From CBDFHF01 sp965247565 (lineage in GTDB: Bacteria > Pseudomonadota > Gammaproteobacteria > Methylococcales > Methylomonadaceae), in the NCBI GenBank assembly GCA_965247565.1, contig CBDFHF010000003.1, positions 496,001 to 560,000 on the forward strand: 64,000 nt of DNA, written 5' to 3'. A program made the position numbers and the translations under genes. The notes beneath the pieces were generated by a model. The model had not been told where the DNA came from. It ran no database searches and saw only the letters and a program-made list of their open reading frames with translations. Below are positions 47,762 to 56,662 of this stretch, one piece after another; position 1 is the stretch's first letter; every line of letters begins with the position of its first letter.

Positions 47762-48049
47762 GCGCGATTGCCCTGGCAACACTGCTGAAATTTTCTGCGA
47801 TGGTGATGAAAAATTCAACGTTTTTCTTGGGCGATCATTTAACTCTGCTGCCATCCTATCCAGTTGCTCCTGTGAATGCACGGATAGATCGGTCTTTTTA
47901 GGCATGTATTGGCGGAGTAGTTTATTCGTATTCTCGTTAATGCCAAGATCTTTCGCGACCTGGGCAATCGATAGGTTGGATTCGTTGGCCAGCTTAACGG
48001 CTGATTCTCTGAATTCAGCTGTATAGGTGTTCGGTTTTTCTCTACTCAT
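47735..48049 (-). pseudogene. IS3 orfA / IS30 transposase chimeric frame
   Basis: The first 38 residues (YTAEFRESAVKLANESNLSI and QVAKDLGI) are the helix-turn-helix start of an IS3 orfA. From NENT onward the protein is the C-terminal part of an IS30 transposase (NKLLRQYMPKKTDLSVHSQE, then LNDRPRKTLNF). Both families have NENT at this point, so the join at about 47927-47938 probably used that shared short sequence. The last residues read into the ISAs1 element. It is an open frame of 104 codons but is unlikely to make a working transposase. Confidence 0.7.
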
Positions 48050-48097
48050 TTTCGACTCACAATTTTTTTACATATTGTAATTTTGTGTCCGGTTTAG

Positions 48098-48853
48098 TGC
48101 AGCCCCATCACTCAGCCGTGGTGCAACTGATCGAGCAGGAATGTGGCCTAACGCTGTCGGAACGGACGGTCGGAAATACCCCAAGCGCTGGGGATTTACG
48201 CCACAAAAACCGATCAAGAAGGCTTACGAACAACGTCCTGAGGCCGTCCAAGCGTGGCTTGACGAGCATTACTCGGCGATTGCCGCTCAAGCCAAGGCCG
48301 AAGGCGGCGAAATTCACTGCACCCAGAGGGCATAAAGGGCGACGAAACCGCGCTGAGCAACACCGACGTCCGCGGACGGGGTTATGGCCCTGCCGGTCAA
48401 ACACCGGTCAGCTATGCACCCGCCGGGAAGCGTGAAAAGCTGTCCATGATCGCCACCGTGACCAATCAAGGTAAGGCCCGGTGGATGATTGTTGACGACA
48501 ACTTCAATGCCGACAAGCTGATCGAATTCCTGGCCACTTTGACTAAGGATACTGACAAAAAAGTGTTTCTGATCCTAGACAACCTGCGCGTCTACCACGC
48601 CAAAACGGTCAAGGCTTGGCTGCTTGAGCAGAAGGATAAAATCGAAGTATTTTACTTGCCCAGCTACAGCCCAGAACTCAATCCGGAAGAACGCTTGAAC
48701 GCAGACCTCAAACAGGCAATCGGCAAAAAAGTGCCGGTCAGGACAAAAGCCAAACTCCGCGCCGCCACAGAACAGCATATGGACAACTTGGCGCAAAATC
48801 CTGAACGCATCCGTCGATTATTCCAGGACAGATGGGTTAAGTATGTGGCTTAA
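48098..48853 (+). pseudogene. IS630-family transposase, truncated and frameshifted
   Basis: Starts inside the helix-turn-helix part (HHSAVVQLIEQECGLTLSER). Catalytic parts are present: HWGDE (split), KKVFLILDNLRVYHA and YLPSYSPELNPEE. One A is lost near 48173 (VGK-YPKRWGF) and a 17-base micro-insertion at 48320-48336 splits HWGDE. The last 135 codons after that are open. The upstream end is missing. Confidence 0.8.
48320..48336. repeat. Micro-insertion 10, 17 bp, in IS630 transposase
   Basis: CACCCAGAGGGCATAAA, placed inside the tryptophan codon of the conserved GEIHWGDE motif. Removal restores this motif exactly. The right arm ends in TAAA as in insertions 8 and 9. Confidence 0.8.
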
Positions 48854-49020
48854 TACTTCTAAAAGCCGGATCAATAGCGAAGTTCAGCCACTAGGAAAAA
48901 CGCAAAAGTATGCAGGATAAAAAAACCAAGACAAAAAATAAAAATGTTTTTTCCGTCGACACTTGGTTGACACTTTGAGGATTTTGCGGGGATTGTTAGA
49001 AGCTAACTTATTGATTTATA

Positions 49021-49097
49021 TGGGGTGAACGACGGGGCTCGAACCCGCGACAACCGGAATCACAATCCGGGACTCTACCAACTGAGCTACGATCACC
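49021..49097 (-). tRNA. tRNA-His (GTG)
   Basis: A 77-base cloverleaf including the extra G at -1 that pairs with the discriminator C, as tRNA-His requires. Anticodon loop TTGTGAT gives GTG. CCA is encoded. Confidence 0.95.
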
Positions 49098-49119
49098 ATA
49101 AACACAGCCATTTAATTAA

Positions 49120-49196
49120 TGGCGCGCTTGGCAGGACTCGAACCTGCGACCCCCGGCTTAGAAGGCCGGTGCTCTATCCGGTTGAGCTACAAGCGC
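49120..49196 (-). tRNA. tRNA-Arg (TCT)
   Basis: A 77-base cloverleaf with acceptor GCGCTTG pairing with CAAGCGC, anticodon loop CTTCTAA giving TCT, and encoded CCA. Confidence 0.96.
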
Positions 49197-49201
49197 CGAA
49201 C

Positions 49202-49278
49202 TGGTCGGGGTGGAGGGATTCGAACCCCCGACATCCTGCTCCCAAAGCAGGCGCGCTACCAAACTGCGCTACACCCCG
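49202..49278 (-). tRNA. tRNA-Pro (TGG)
   Basis: A 77-base cloverleaf with acceptor CGGGGTG, anticodon loop TTTGGGA giving TGG, and encoded CCA. It is the first gene of the Pro-Arg-His unit. Confidence 0.96.
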
Positions 49279-49332
49279 ACTATCTCTTTTAGTGGCTTAC
49301 TTAAAAACTCGGTGCCCTTTGAAGAGTCGGTA

Positions 49333-49361
49333 ATGGTAAAGCAATATAACAATGACGTCAA
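49333..49361 (-). promoter_or_regulatory. Probable promoter of the tRNA-Pro-Arg-His unit
   Basis: On the minus strand TTGACG (49356-49361) and TACCAT (49333-49338) are 17 bases apart, about 55 bases before tRNA-Pro. Confidence 0.6.
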
Positions 49362-49471
49362 ATATTCTTGATATTAAATGTGAATTAAGAGCTAAAAGGT
49401 AGCTAGTTCATTGGCTTATGCTTAAGATATGAGAAAAGGCTCTAACTAATTTCATTATCTTGAGAAATCCA

Positions 49472-50030
49472 ATGAACTGGCAGGATCAATGGATAACAAT
49501 TTATCTTTATGTCTGCAAGCATTATCAAAATCATTTGTGGGTCTATAGCCAGCGTATGAGTAATTACGCAGACCTCAGGTTTTCTGACGAAGAAGTGATC
49601 ACGCTCTATCTTTTCGGTGTCATTGATAAAAACAGGGAACTTAAAACGATCTACGGCTATGCGGACCGCCATTTGCGCGACTGGTTTCCTTGTTTGCCGG
49701 GCTATACCGCTCTTGTGCCCTTGGGTATATATGCAACGCTTGAATAAAGTAGCCGATGCCTTTGCACCGTTGTTGGAAATGATTCAGCAAGAACAAACCT
49801 GTTCAAACCGAGAATCGGTTTGGTTGATGGATTCTTTTCCGGTCGCCTTGGCAAAACAAGGCCATCGGTTTAAAGCCTGTGTTGCCAAAGGATTGGCAGA
49901 TGCCGGCTACTGTTCCAGCAAAAAATTATACTATGACGGCGTTCGAGTTCATGTGGTGGGGCGTCGCCAGATAGGGACGTTACCAAGCCCCGACTATATT
50001 GGGGTGACTGGTGCCAGCAGCCATGAACCT
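49472..50030 (+). pseudogene. DDE transposase N-terminal part (IS982-like) with micro-insertion
   Basis: MNWQDQWITIYLYVCKHYQN begins the gene; WLMDSFPVALAKQGHRF contains the first catalytic aspartate. A 16-base insert at 49711-49726 shifts the frame; without it GYTA-YMQRLNKVADAFA reads on. The gene ends abruptly after DYIGVTGASSHE near 50030. The missing C-terminal half resembles the fragment at 31575-31988. Confidence 0.75.
49711..49726. repeat. Micro-insertion 5, 16 bp, in IS982-like transposase
   Basis: TCTTGTGCCCTTGGGT. It differs from insertion 2 only in its first base. Removal restores GYTAYMQR. Confidence 0.85.
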
Positions 50031-50279
50031 AAAAAAATCAGTTGAGCTTACTCCTGCCGCCTAAAAACAGCACACTATTGACAAAGCACAAACTGATTAA
50101 ATTGGCATTTAAAATCCAGATCCCACCAAATCAGGTGGCCTCAAAAGAGTTCCTTGCAAATATTTTTTCATGGCTTCACTTAAAATTCGGCACCAGCACT
50201 GCAAGGGCGTTAACGGCGGCGCACTTGCTTTGAGTGCTATAAAAAAGTCGCTAACACGTTGATAAGCGTCTCTTACATA
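50031..50279. other. Unassigned sequence between two IS remnants
   Basis: About 250 bases with no gene I can recognise. It holds a small hairpin, CCACC-aaatca-GGTGG, near 50127-50142. It ends with the target copy TACATA (50274-50279) of the next element. Confidence 0.4.
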
Positions 50280-51996
50280 GAGTCTGCTCAAAAAATGTAA
50301 CCCATTGATATTCTATTAATATAGACCCTATTCAAGGTATAATAGTGCACGAAAAATGAATCATGACCCTCAAAACCTGTGCACTTATGATCCGATACCG
50401 TAACTCGAAACAATTGACGATTGCCGAATTTGACTGGCCTTTCGAAATGGCCCTGGAACCAAACAACCGCTGGGTTAAATTAAGCCAATGCATACCCTGG
50501 GATGAACTGGCCGAAAGCTAGTCTCAAGGGTTTTCGGCTGAAAGAGGTCGTCCCCTAAAAGATGCGCGTTGTGTGATCGGGGCGGTTATCATCAAACACA
50601 AGCAGAAGCTTTCCGATGTTGAGACGGTTCAACAAATCCAGGAAAACCCGTATCTCCAATACTTTGTCGGCCTGCAGGGTTATCAACAGGCTGAACCGTT
50701 CGCCGCCTCGTTGTTCGTTGAAATCAGAAAACGCATGGGCGAGGCGGTCTTTGAGGCCTTCCATCGCGCTGTTATTGACGCGCATGATGGAAAAAGGGAC
50801 AAATGCCAGCCAGAATCAGTTGATGAACCGTCGTCTCAAAACCCACCGTCTGAACCCTCGACAGCGGATTCGACTCCGCAAGGTGGGTCGGCTCAGCAAC
50901 CCGTCGAGCCGACCCATCAAGGCAAATTAATTTTAGATGTCACTGTGGTCGAACAAGCCATCCGCTACCCCACCGATTTGAGCTTAGTCAATGAAGCCCG
51001 CGAGTTCAGCGAACAAATCATCGACAGGCTTTGTGCCAGCCTGAGGGTCGTCAAAAAGCCGAGGACGTATCGGGATAAAGCCCGCCGAGCCTATTTGGCT
51101 GTCGCCAAACAAAAGCGACCCGGCAGAAACCAACTGCGTCGAGGCATTAAACAGCAACTCCAATATCTGCGGCGCAATCTGGGACACATCGATCAATTAC
51201 TATCGCACTTTCCGGAAGCTAAGCCACTGCCCCTGCCAGGCTGGTTGCTCCATCGCTACTGGGTGATACAACACCTGTTCCAACAGCAATGGGCGATGTA
51301 CCATTCCCAAACCCGCCGCTGCGACGGTCGAATCGTGAGTATGAGCCAACCTTATGTGCGGCCTATTGTCCGCGGAAAACTGAACAAACCGGTTGAATTT
51401 GGGGCTAAACTCAGTGTCAGCCTGACGGGAGATGGATTCGCTCAAGTCGACCCTCTGCGCTGGGATGCCTTTCACGAAGGCTTGGACTTGGCTTCCCAAG
51501 TTGAAGCTTACCGCGATCGGCACGGTCATTATCCGGAGCGGGTGTTAGCCGACCCACTGTATGGAACGCGCGCCAACCGCGATTATCTCAAGCAACGCGG
51601 TATCCATTTTGCCGGCAAGCCGCTAGGGCGTCCGAAACAGGTCACGGACGAAAACCGAGAACAGTTGAAACAGCTCAAGGAGCAGAGAAGACAGGACTAC
51701 TTGCAACGCATCCCGATTGAAGGCAAATTTGGCCAGGGTAAAAATGGTTACCAGCTCAATTATATTCGAGCCAAACGGGCAAACACCTCATTCGCCTGGA
51801 TCAACAGCATCTTCTTGGTGATGAACCTAATGATCCTACAAAGGATCTTTTTTGTCATCAGTAAAATGAGCATTGCTGGATGGGGGTGTTTTATTGCAAC
51901 GCATTTGGAAACGGCTACGGGTAAATTATCAACTCAATTTCTACCTACCCCACGCTCGTTTAGGCAATTATGCTTGCTGATTTACTGAGCAGACTC
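50280..51996 (+). mobile_element. IS1182-like (IS5 superfamily) element
   Basis: A 1717-base unit with terminal inverted repeats GAGTCTGCTCA and the matching TGAGCAGACTC, flanked by TACATA at 50274-50279 and 51997-52002. It appears complete apart from a nonsense codon in its transposase. The family name is tentative. Confidence 0.8.
50363..51988 (+). pseudogene. IS1182-like transposase with one nonsense codon
   Basis: A DDE transposase of about 541 codons: FDWPFEMALEPNNRWVKLSQ at the start, LILDVTVVEQAIRYPTDLSL with the first aspartate, RVLADPLYGTRANRDYLKQR with the second and RIPIEGKFGQGKNGYQLNYI with the glutamate. A single TAG at 50520-50522 (ES-stop-SQG) breaks it; the same frame continues to 51988. 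A restart after the stop would lose only the first 70 residues. Confidence 0.8.
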
Positions 51997-52894
51997 TACA
52001 TAGTTAGCCCTGAAAAACACCTCATGCAATTGATTTATAATGATATAAAGCTAAATTAGCCTGATGCATTCGACCGGTAATGTTAAAATATCCCCACGTT
52101 TTCCGGTCGACAGGGTGAAAAATGTTAATGGCTTCCAGTACTGGTCATCAGACCAATTTATTCGGCACCGATCTGCTTCAGCAACTGGATCCAAGCGATC
52201 CACTCCTTCGCCTTGCCAGTGTGCTTCCTTGGCACGAGTTTGATCAGGCCTTTACCCAACACTACAGCCAAGGCTTAAGTCGCCCCGCTAAACCCATTCG
52301 GCTAATGGTCGGTCTGTTGATTCTCAAACAGTTGGAAAACTTAAGCGACGAAGCCGTGGTCTTGCAATTCAAACGCAATCCTTACTACCAGGCATTCTGC
52401 AGTTTCAGGGAATTCAGCTGCAAACTGCCTTGCGATAGCAGCGAATTAGTCCATTTCAGAAAACGCATTGGTGCTGAAGGCGCCGACCAGCTGTTTCAAC
52501 TCAGCGTCAAGCTGCACGGCAACGCCGCACTGGAAGACACCGTTAACATCGACACCACGGTGCAGGAAAAGAACATTACCTATCCCACCGACGGCAAACT
52601 GGCCATCAAAATCATCAATCGCCTGAACAAACTGGCCAAAGCCCGCGGTATTCAACAACGCCGCACCTACGGTAAAGAAATCAAAGCGCTGCGTTTAAAG
52701 CTGCGCCATTTTCGTCACGCCAGCCGCCGGGCCAAGGCCAAGAAAGCCTTGAAACGCCTGCGCACGATTGCCCATACCCTGATTCGGGAATTGCGTAGAA
52801 GCTTGCCGTGCTACGCCCTGTTCGAACGCTACCAGAAAGACTTCCTGTTCTACGAACGCGTGCTCAATCAGCAACCCAAAGACCACGATAAAAT

Positions 52895-53650
52895 GGTATT
52901 GCTAAATTATTATAGATACTGTATAAGTTTTGGCTATTCAAAGATGCGCTGGAGGGTGCTATGGAATGTCCAAAATGTGGTAAGCGGCCGAGCTGTAAAG
53001 ACGGTTTGGCGAGCGGTCGGCAGCGCTATTTATGCAAAGATTGTAACCATCGATATACTGTCGCACAGCGTTCCGGCGCTGGGGATAAAGCAGTAAAGCG
53101 GCAAGCGTTGGAGCTTTACCTGGAAGGACTCGGATTCAGGTCTATTGGCCGTGTCCTAGGGTTCAGCAATGTCACGATTTTGAATTGGATCAGGTCGTTT
53201 GGCGAAAAGCTCGATGCCATAAAAAGCGACGGGGGCGTCCAAGTGGTGGAGCTGGACGAAATGCACAGTTACGTTGGCTCAAAAAAAACTATTGCTGGAT
53301 ATGGATTGCTGTTGATAGATATGAAAAAAGGTTCCTCGGCTGCGTACTGGGTTCCAGGGCGACTGTCACGGGAGAAAAGCTCTGGCAAGCCATAGCGGGC
53401 GAGGCGGTTGGGCAGGTGATGACGGATCACTGGCAACCTTACGAGGCCTTTGTCCCCAGGGGTCGGCACACGCAATCAAAGGCTGAAACCTATACTGTTG
53501 AAGGATATAACAGTTTATTCAGGCATTTCCTAGCCAGGCTGCGCCGCAAATCAAAATGCTACAGCAAATGCCAAAAAATGCTGGAATACTCTGTTAAGTT
53601 GTTTATGGCTAAATGGAATAACGAAATATCTATATTAGTTTAGCAATGCC
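52895..53650 (+). mobile_element. IS1-family element
   Basis: A 756-base element with inverted repeats GGTATTGCTAAATTA at the left and the matching end TTTAGCAATGCC at 53639-53650. The 13-base target duplication ACCACGATAAAAT is at 52882-52894 and 53651-53663, within the 8-14 range known for IS1. Confidence 0.92.
52961..53643 (+). CDS. IS1 transposase InsA-InsB, joined by frameshift
   Basis: The first frame (52961-53395) has a zinc-ribbon start, MECPKCGKRPSCKDG and YLCKDCNHRYTV, a helix-turn-helix, then VVELDEMHSYVGSKK. The catalytic part continues in the -1 frame as NYCWIWIAVDRYEKRFLGCV, YEAFVPRGRHTQSK and GYNSLFRHFLARLRRKSKCY. The switch can occur at the run of eight A residues at 53281-53288. 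IS1 elements normally use -1 slippage to make the fusion, but usually earlier in the gene. This may be programmed, or a one-base change in the A run. Confidence 0.75.
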
Positions 53651-54281
53651 ACCACGATAAAATCTATTCCCTGCATGAGCCTGAGGTGTATTGCATCGGC
53701 AAAGGCAAAGATCATAAGCCCTACGAATACGGCAACAAAGTCTCCATTGCCGCCACCGCCAAATCCAATGTCATCGTTGGCGTGGTTAGCCATCCACACA
53801 ACCTGCATGACAGCAAGACTCTTCCGGAGGTCCTGGCTCATTGCCACGCCAGTCGCGGCACGATGGTCAAGGCCGGTGTCTGCGATCGCGGCTATCGCGG
53901 CCCCAAAACGGTGGGTGAGACGCACATCATCCTGCCCGCACCTCCTCTTAAATGCGACAATCGCTACCAACAGGACAAAAAGCGCAAACGTTGCCAGCGC
54001 CGGGCCGCTATTGAGCCCATCATTGGGCATCTAAAATCAGACTTCCGCTTAGTGAGAAACTTCTTGAAAGGCGTGATAGGTGACAGCATCAATGTCTTGA
54101 TGGCGGCGATGGCCTGGAACTTCAGCCTCTGGATGAGGCTCTTTTTTGCGCTAATGTTGGGATTCAAGACTTCAACTCACAACAGTCTACGCAAAAAAGG
54201 CCAAGCTACGGCAATTCATCAAGCCCCACGTAACCTAAGGGTGTTTTTCGTCTAAAAGTCCATAGCTTGATATCGGATAAG

Positions 54282-55718
54282 CTACTTTAGAGGCACTTTT
54301 TCAGGGGCGACTACATAGGCTGCTCGCCCATGGGTGCTGGTAATGGTGAGGGTCTTTTGACCGGCATGGCTGGTTTGTTTGCCTACTCCATGCAGAAGCA
54401 AAGGCCTTGATACAATCGCTTCAAAATGTTTAACCGGTTCAGCCAGCCTAACAAACAGGGACCACCAGTTATAGACCAATGCAATCATCCGGGCTATCAA
54501 TCGGCAAGGCTTGATTTTTTGGGTGACAAATCCGCCCCAGCCCTTTACGCCCCTTCAGGGTGCATTGGTTTTTGATTTCATCAAAGTTATTTTCACAATC
54601 TCCCCGATCCCGATAATGCTGGACAATGCTGACCACCTCACAAGCCAACGAAGTCACCAAGACACTGTATTCATAAGCGGCCATATTTTCGGCAGGTTCA
54701 AGCAATGACAGTTGTTCTGGCAGTGCCTTTTGTGAGGCAGGTGCGACCACGATGTTTCTGGATAATCAACGCCTAACCAGGACAACCCGACGCGTTAGTT
54801 TCCAGGTACTCAGCTTGAGTTCTGTCGACAACGCTTCCCAGCCATCGACGGTGCACTCCCAACCTGAACGGCAATGTTGTTGCAAGATGAATTTTTTAAC
54901 GTTGGCTGATTGCCGGAGCTTAAACAGGTAATGGAGGTCTCGCGTCTCGGCTTCCGTCATGATCGGATCGCTACCCCAGTCACAATCGCCGCGAACAAAC
55001 GCCGGCCAGTCCATACGGGGTATATTTTCCAGCATGGCCCATAAACCTGGCGCAGAATAGGCCGATGAACTTTGGTTTCCGGCTTGAACTTCAACATCCA
55101 GAATCAACCGCAGATTGGCAATCATATAGGTATGGTACGTATGCGATGGCCGTCCTGGTTTGTGCGGATTATAGCCGACGACAGCGCCTTCTTGTTTGCC
55201 ATAGAGCGGTTTAACCGTCACGTCCGTATCTAATATCCACGGGCGACTGAGCAAAGGACTGTAACAACGATATAAATGATCTTGCAGCCAGCGGATGCCG
55301 GCTTCCTCATCTATCCTATTTAAGGCCCTTCGGGCACAGTCATCATCACTGACGACTTTTGACATCCCTAACAATTGAGCGTTAACACTGTCTCCCATTA
55401 AGCTGATGATATGCGCATAACGCGTGTGACCCGATAAAATCGATAACAGTAATGATCCAAGGATGTTTACTTTTTTGGGCGTATTATGGCTTTCATACGT
55501 CAACGGACAGTCGGTCACCCAGGGTTGAAATAAGCGTCCTACTTTTAAAAATTGGATGAAAAACGGTAATTGCCCCAGGGGGGCACTTGCGCCTGGGGAT
55601 CCCATTCGATATGAATTTTTCCGTCGAAAGTATCGGCTACTAAGGAGGCGATTTCTCGCTTTTTCAAACTTAATTCTGTCTCACCCTTTGGGTGATTGGA
55701 TTTTTCGGGCAATATCAT
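54282..55718 (-). pseudogene. IS1380-family transposase with several lesions
   Basis: The frame starts MILPEKSNHPKGETELSLKK at 55718. A base is missing near 55577 in a C run (VPP to LGQLPFF). LDTDVTVKPLYGKQEGAVVG carries the first aspartate and FVRGDCDWGSDP the second. A TGA at 54766-54768 (VRR-stop-LSRN) and a 19-base micro-insertion at 54544-54562 follow; the insertion lies at IKNQ-WGWGGF, just after the glutamate region DCENNFDEIKNQ. The 5' flank is lost because another IS5 element starts six bases upstream. Confidence 0.8.
54544..54562. repeat. Micro-insertion 9, 19 bp, in IS1380 transposase
   Basis: TTTACGCCCCTTCAGGGTG on the plus strand. Removal restores KNQWGWGG. As in insertion 10 it splits a TGG codon at the target TGGGGC. 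Confidence 0.75.
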
Positions 55719-56243
55719 AACTAGAGACCTTTGCAAAACCCCTTGTTCCAAAAATCAGCCCCAAACTACCCAATTTTTCCAAAAAATCGGTGAAATTTAG
55801 GCAATATAATTTAGAACATATGGATTCTTGCGGCCATTTGGCCGCATTCACCCTTTAAATGGCAAAGCTTGCCTGTGTGGATTGCGTTTTAACGTACAAC
55901 ACAGGCAACCGTTTTAGGTTATACGCCATGGCTTGCTATAGATGCCAAGCATGGGCTTTGGCTAACCCTTGGTAGCGCAGGATCTTAGAGCCAAACCAGC
56001 GTGCCTGGCTACCGAAGGTTCGCTCAACGACATAGCGCGCCTGGGTAATTAAGCTATTCCGTTGTTTTTGACGCTTACTGAGAGGCTTGTTTTTTACAGC
56101 CTTATCTTGGATGCCGTTTTTGAGGCGTCGCTCTTTCAATACCTGATTGTGTTTCCGGCTGTGATATGCCTTGTCAGCATGCAACCTGGAACCTGCCTTA
56201 ATCTTTGCTTTATCCATTAGATCAACCATCGGCTTGCTATCAT

Positions 56244-56260
56244 ACCCAAAGGGCACAAGT
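56244..56260. repeat. Micro-insertion 6, 17 bp, in IS5 transposase
   Basis: ACCCAAAGGGCACAAGT, the reverse complement of insertion 4. Removal restores TTAANQHDSKPM. Confidence 0.85.
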
Positions 56261-56662
56261 GCTGGTTAGCTGCCGTGGTCTCGACCGCAATCACCAAGCC
56301 GTTGTCATCGACTAGCGTGTGTTGCTTGTACCCAAATACCGACTTGCCCGCCTTTTTAACCCAGCGCGCATCGGTGTCTACACCAGGCTGGTTGACTTCC
56401 ACCACTTGCATGTGAGCTTGGGCATCCGATTCGTCATCGCGTTCTTCTCTGTCATTGACTACTTCGTAAGTGGGCTGAGTTTTTGGCTTGCGCGGGCTGT
56501 GGGTAATACTGGCATCGACATGGCAACCGGAGGTAACGGTGACGTTATAGCCTTCGATTTGACGGTTGATCTGAACTAGTAGAGCATCCCACGCTCCCGC
56601 TTTAGTCAGTCGCGTTCTGAAACGGGACAATACAGAGTGATCGGGGACATCCTCTTCTAAAG

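Larger units (their letters stand above)
46555..47776 (+). mobile_element. ISAs1-family element inside an IS30 remnant
   Basis: A 1222-base element ending in inverted repeats CCAGGGCAATCGCGCTTAAA. It is flanked by the 8-bp duplication CAACACTG at 46547-46554 and 47777-47784. Removing it with one duplication restores the IS30 end QKISAVLQ-stop on the minus strand, so it inserted into an IS30 transposase. Confidence 0.88.
46239..48101 (-). mobile_element. IS3-family shell with other elements inside
   Basis: CTTTTCCGGACACAA at 46248-46262 and its counterpart ending at 48097 (CTAAACCGGACACAA on the minus strand) form an inverted repeat pair. Next to them lie the end of an IS3 orfB on the left and the start of an IS3 orfA on the right. 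The middle of the IS3 is gone; its place holds an IS30 remnant that is itself split by an ISAs1 element. Exact outer ends are estimated. Confidence 0.6.
52122..54255 (+). pseudogene. IS5-family transposase interrupted by IS1
   Basis: Before the IS1: NLFGTDLLQQLDPSDPLLRL, VNIDTTVQEKNITYPTDGKL with the first aspartate, and the basic RHASRRAKAKKALKRLRTIA region. After it: KIYSLHEPEVYCIGKGKDHK, GVCDRGYRG with the second aspartate and RAAIEPIIGHLKSDFRLVRN with the glutamate. Removing the IS1 and one 13-base duplication restores one open frame, so the gene was intact when IS1 arrived. Confidence 0.88.
52066..54287 (+). mobile_element. IS5-family element (copy F), split by IS1
   Basis: Related to copy E at 28511. 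Its left end GCATTCGACCGGTAATGTT is shared with that copy. An inverted CCGGTCGA lies just before the gene and could form a hairpin. The right end is not defined; an IS1380 remnant starts close to 54282. Confidence 0.65.

Noticed and set aside
50520..50522. TAG in the IS1182-like transposase as a recoded or amber-read codon
   Set aside because: Host genes here end with all three stop codons, including TAG, and other transposases have TAA and TGA nonsense codons; a point mutation is simpler.
55566..55590. CAAGTGCCCCCCTGGGG in the IS1380 gene, similar to a micro-insertion
   Set aside because: These bases encode the expected VPPLGQL apart from one missing base in the C run, so nothing has been inserted there.
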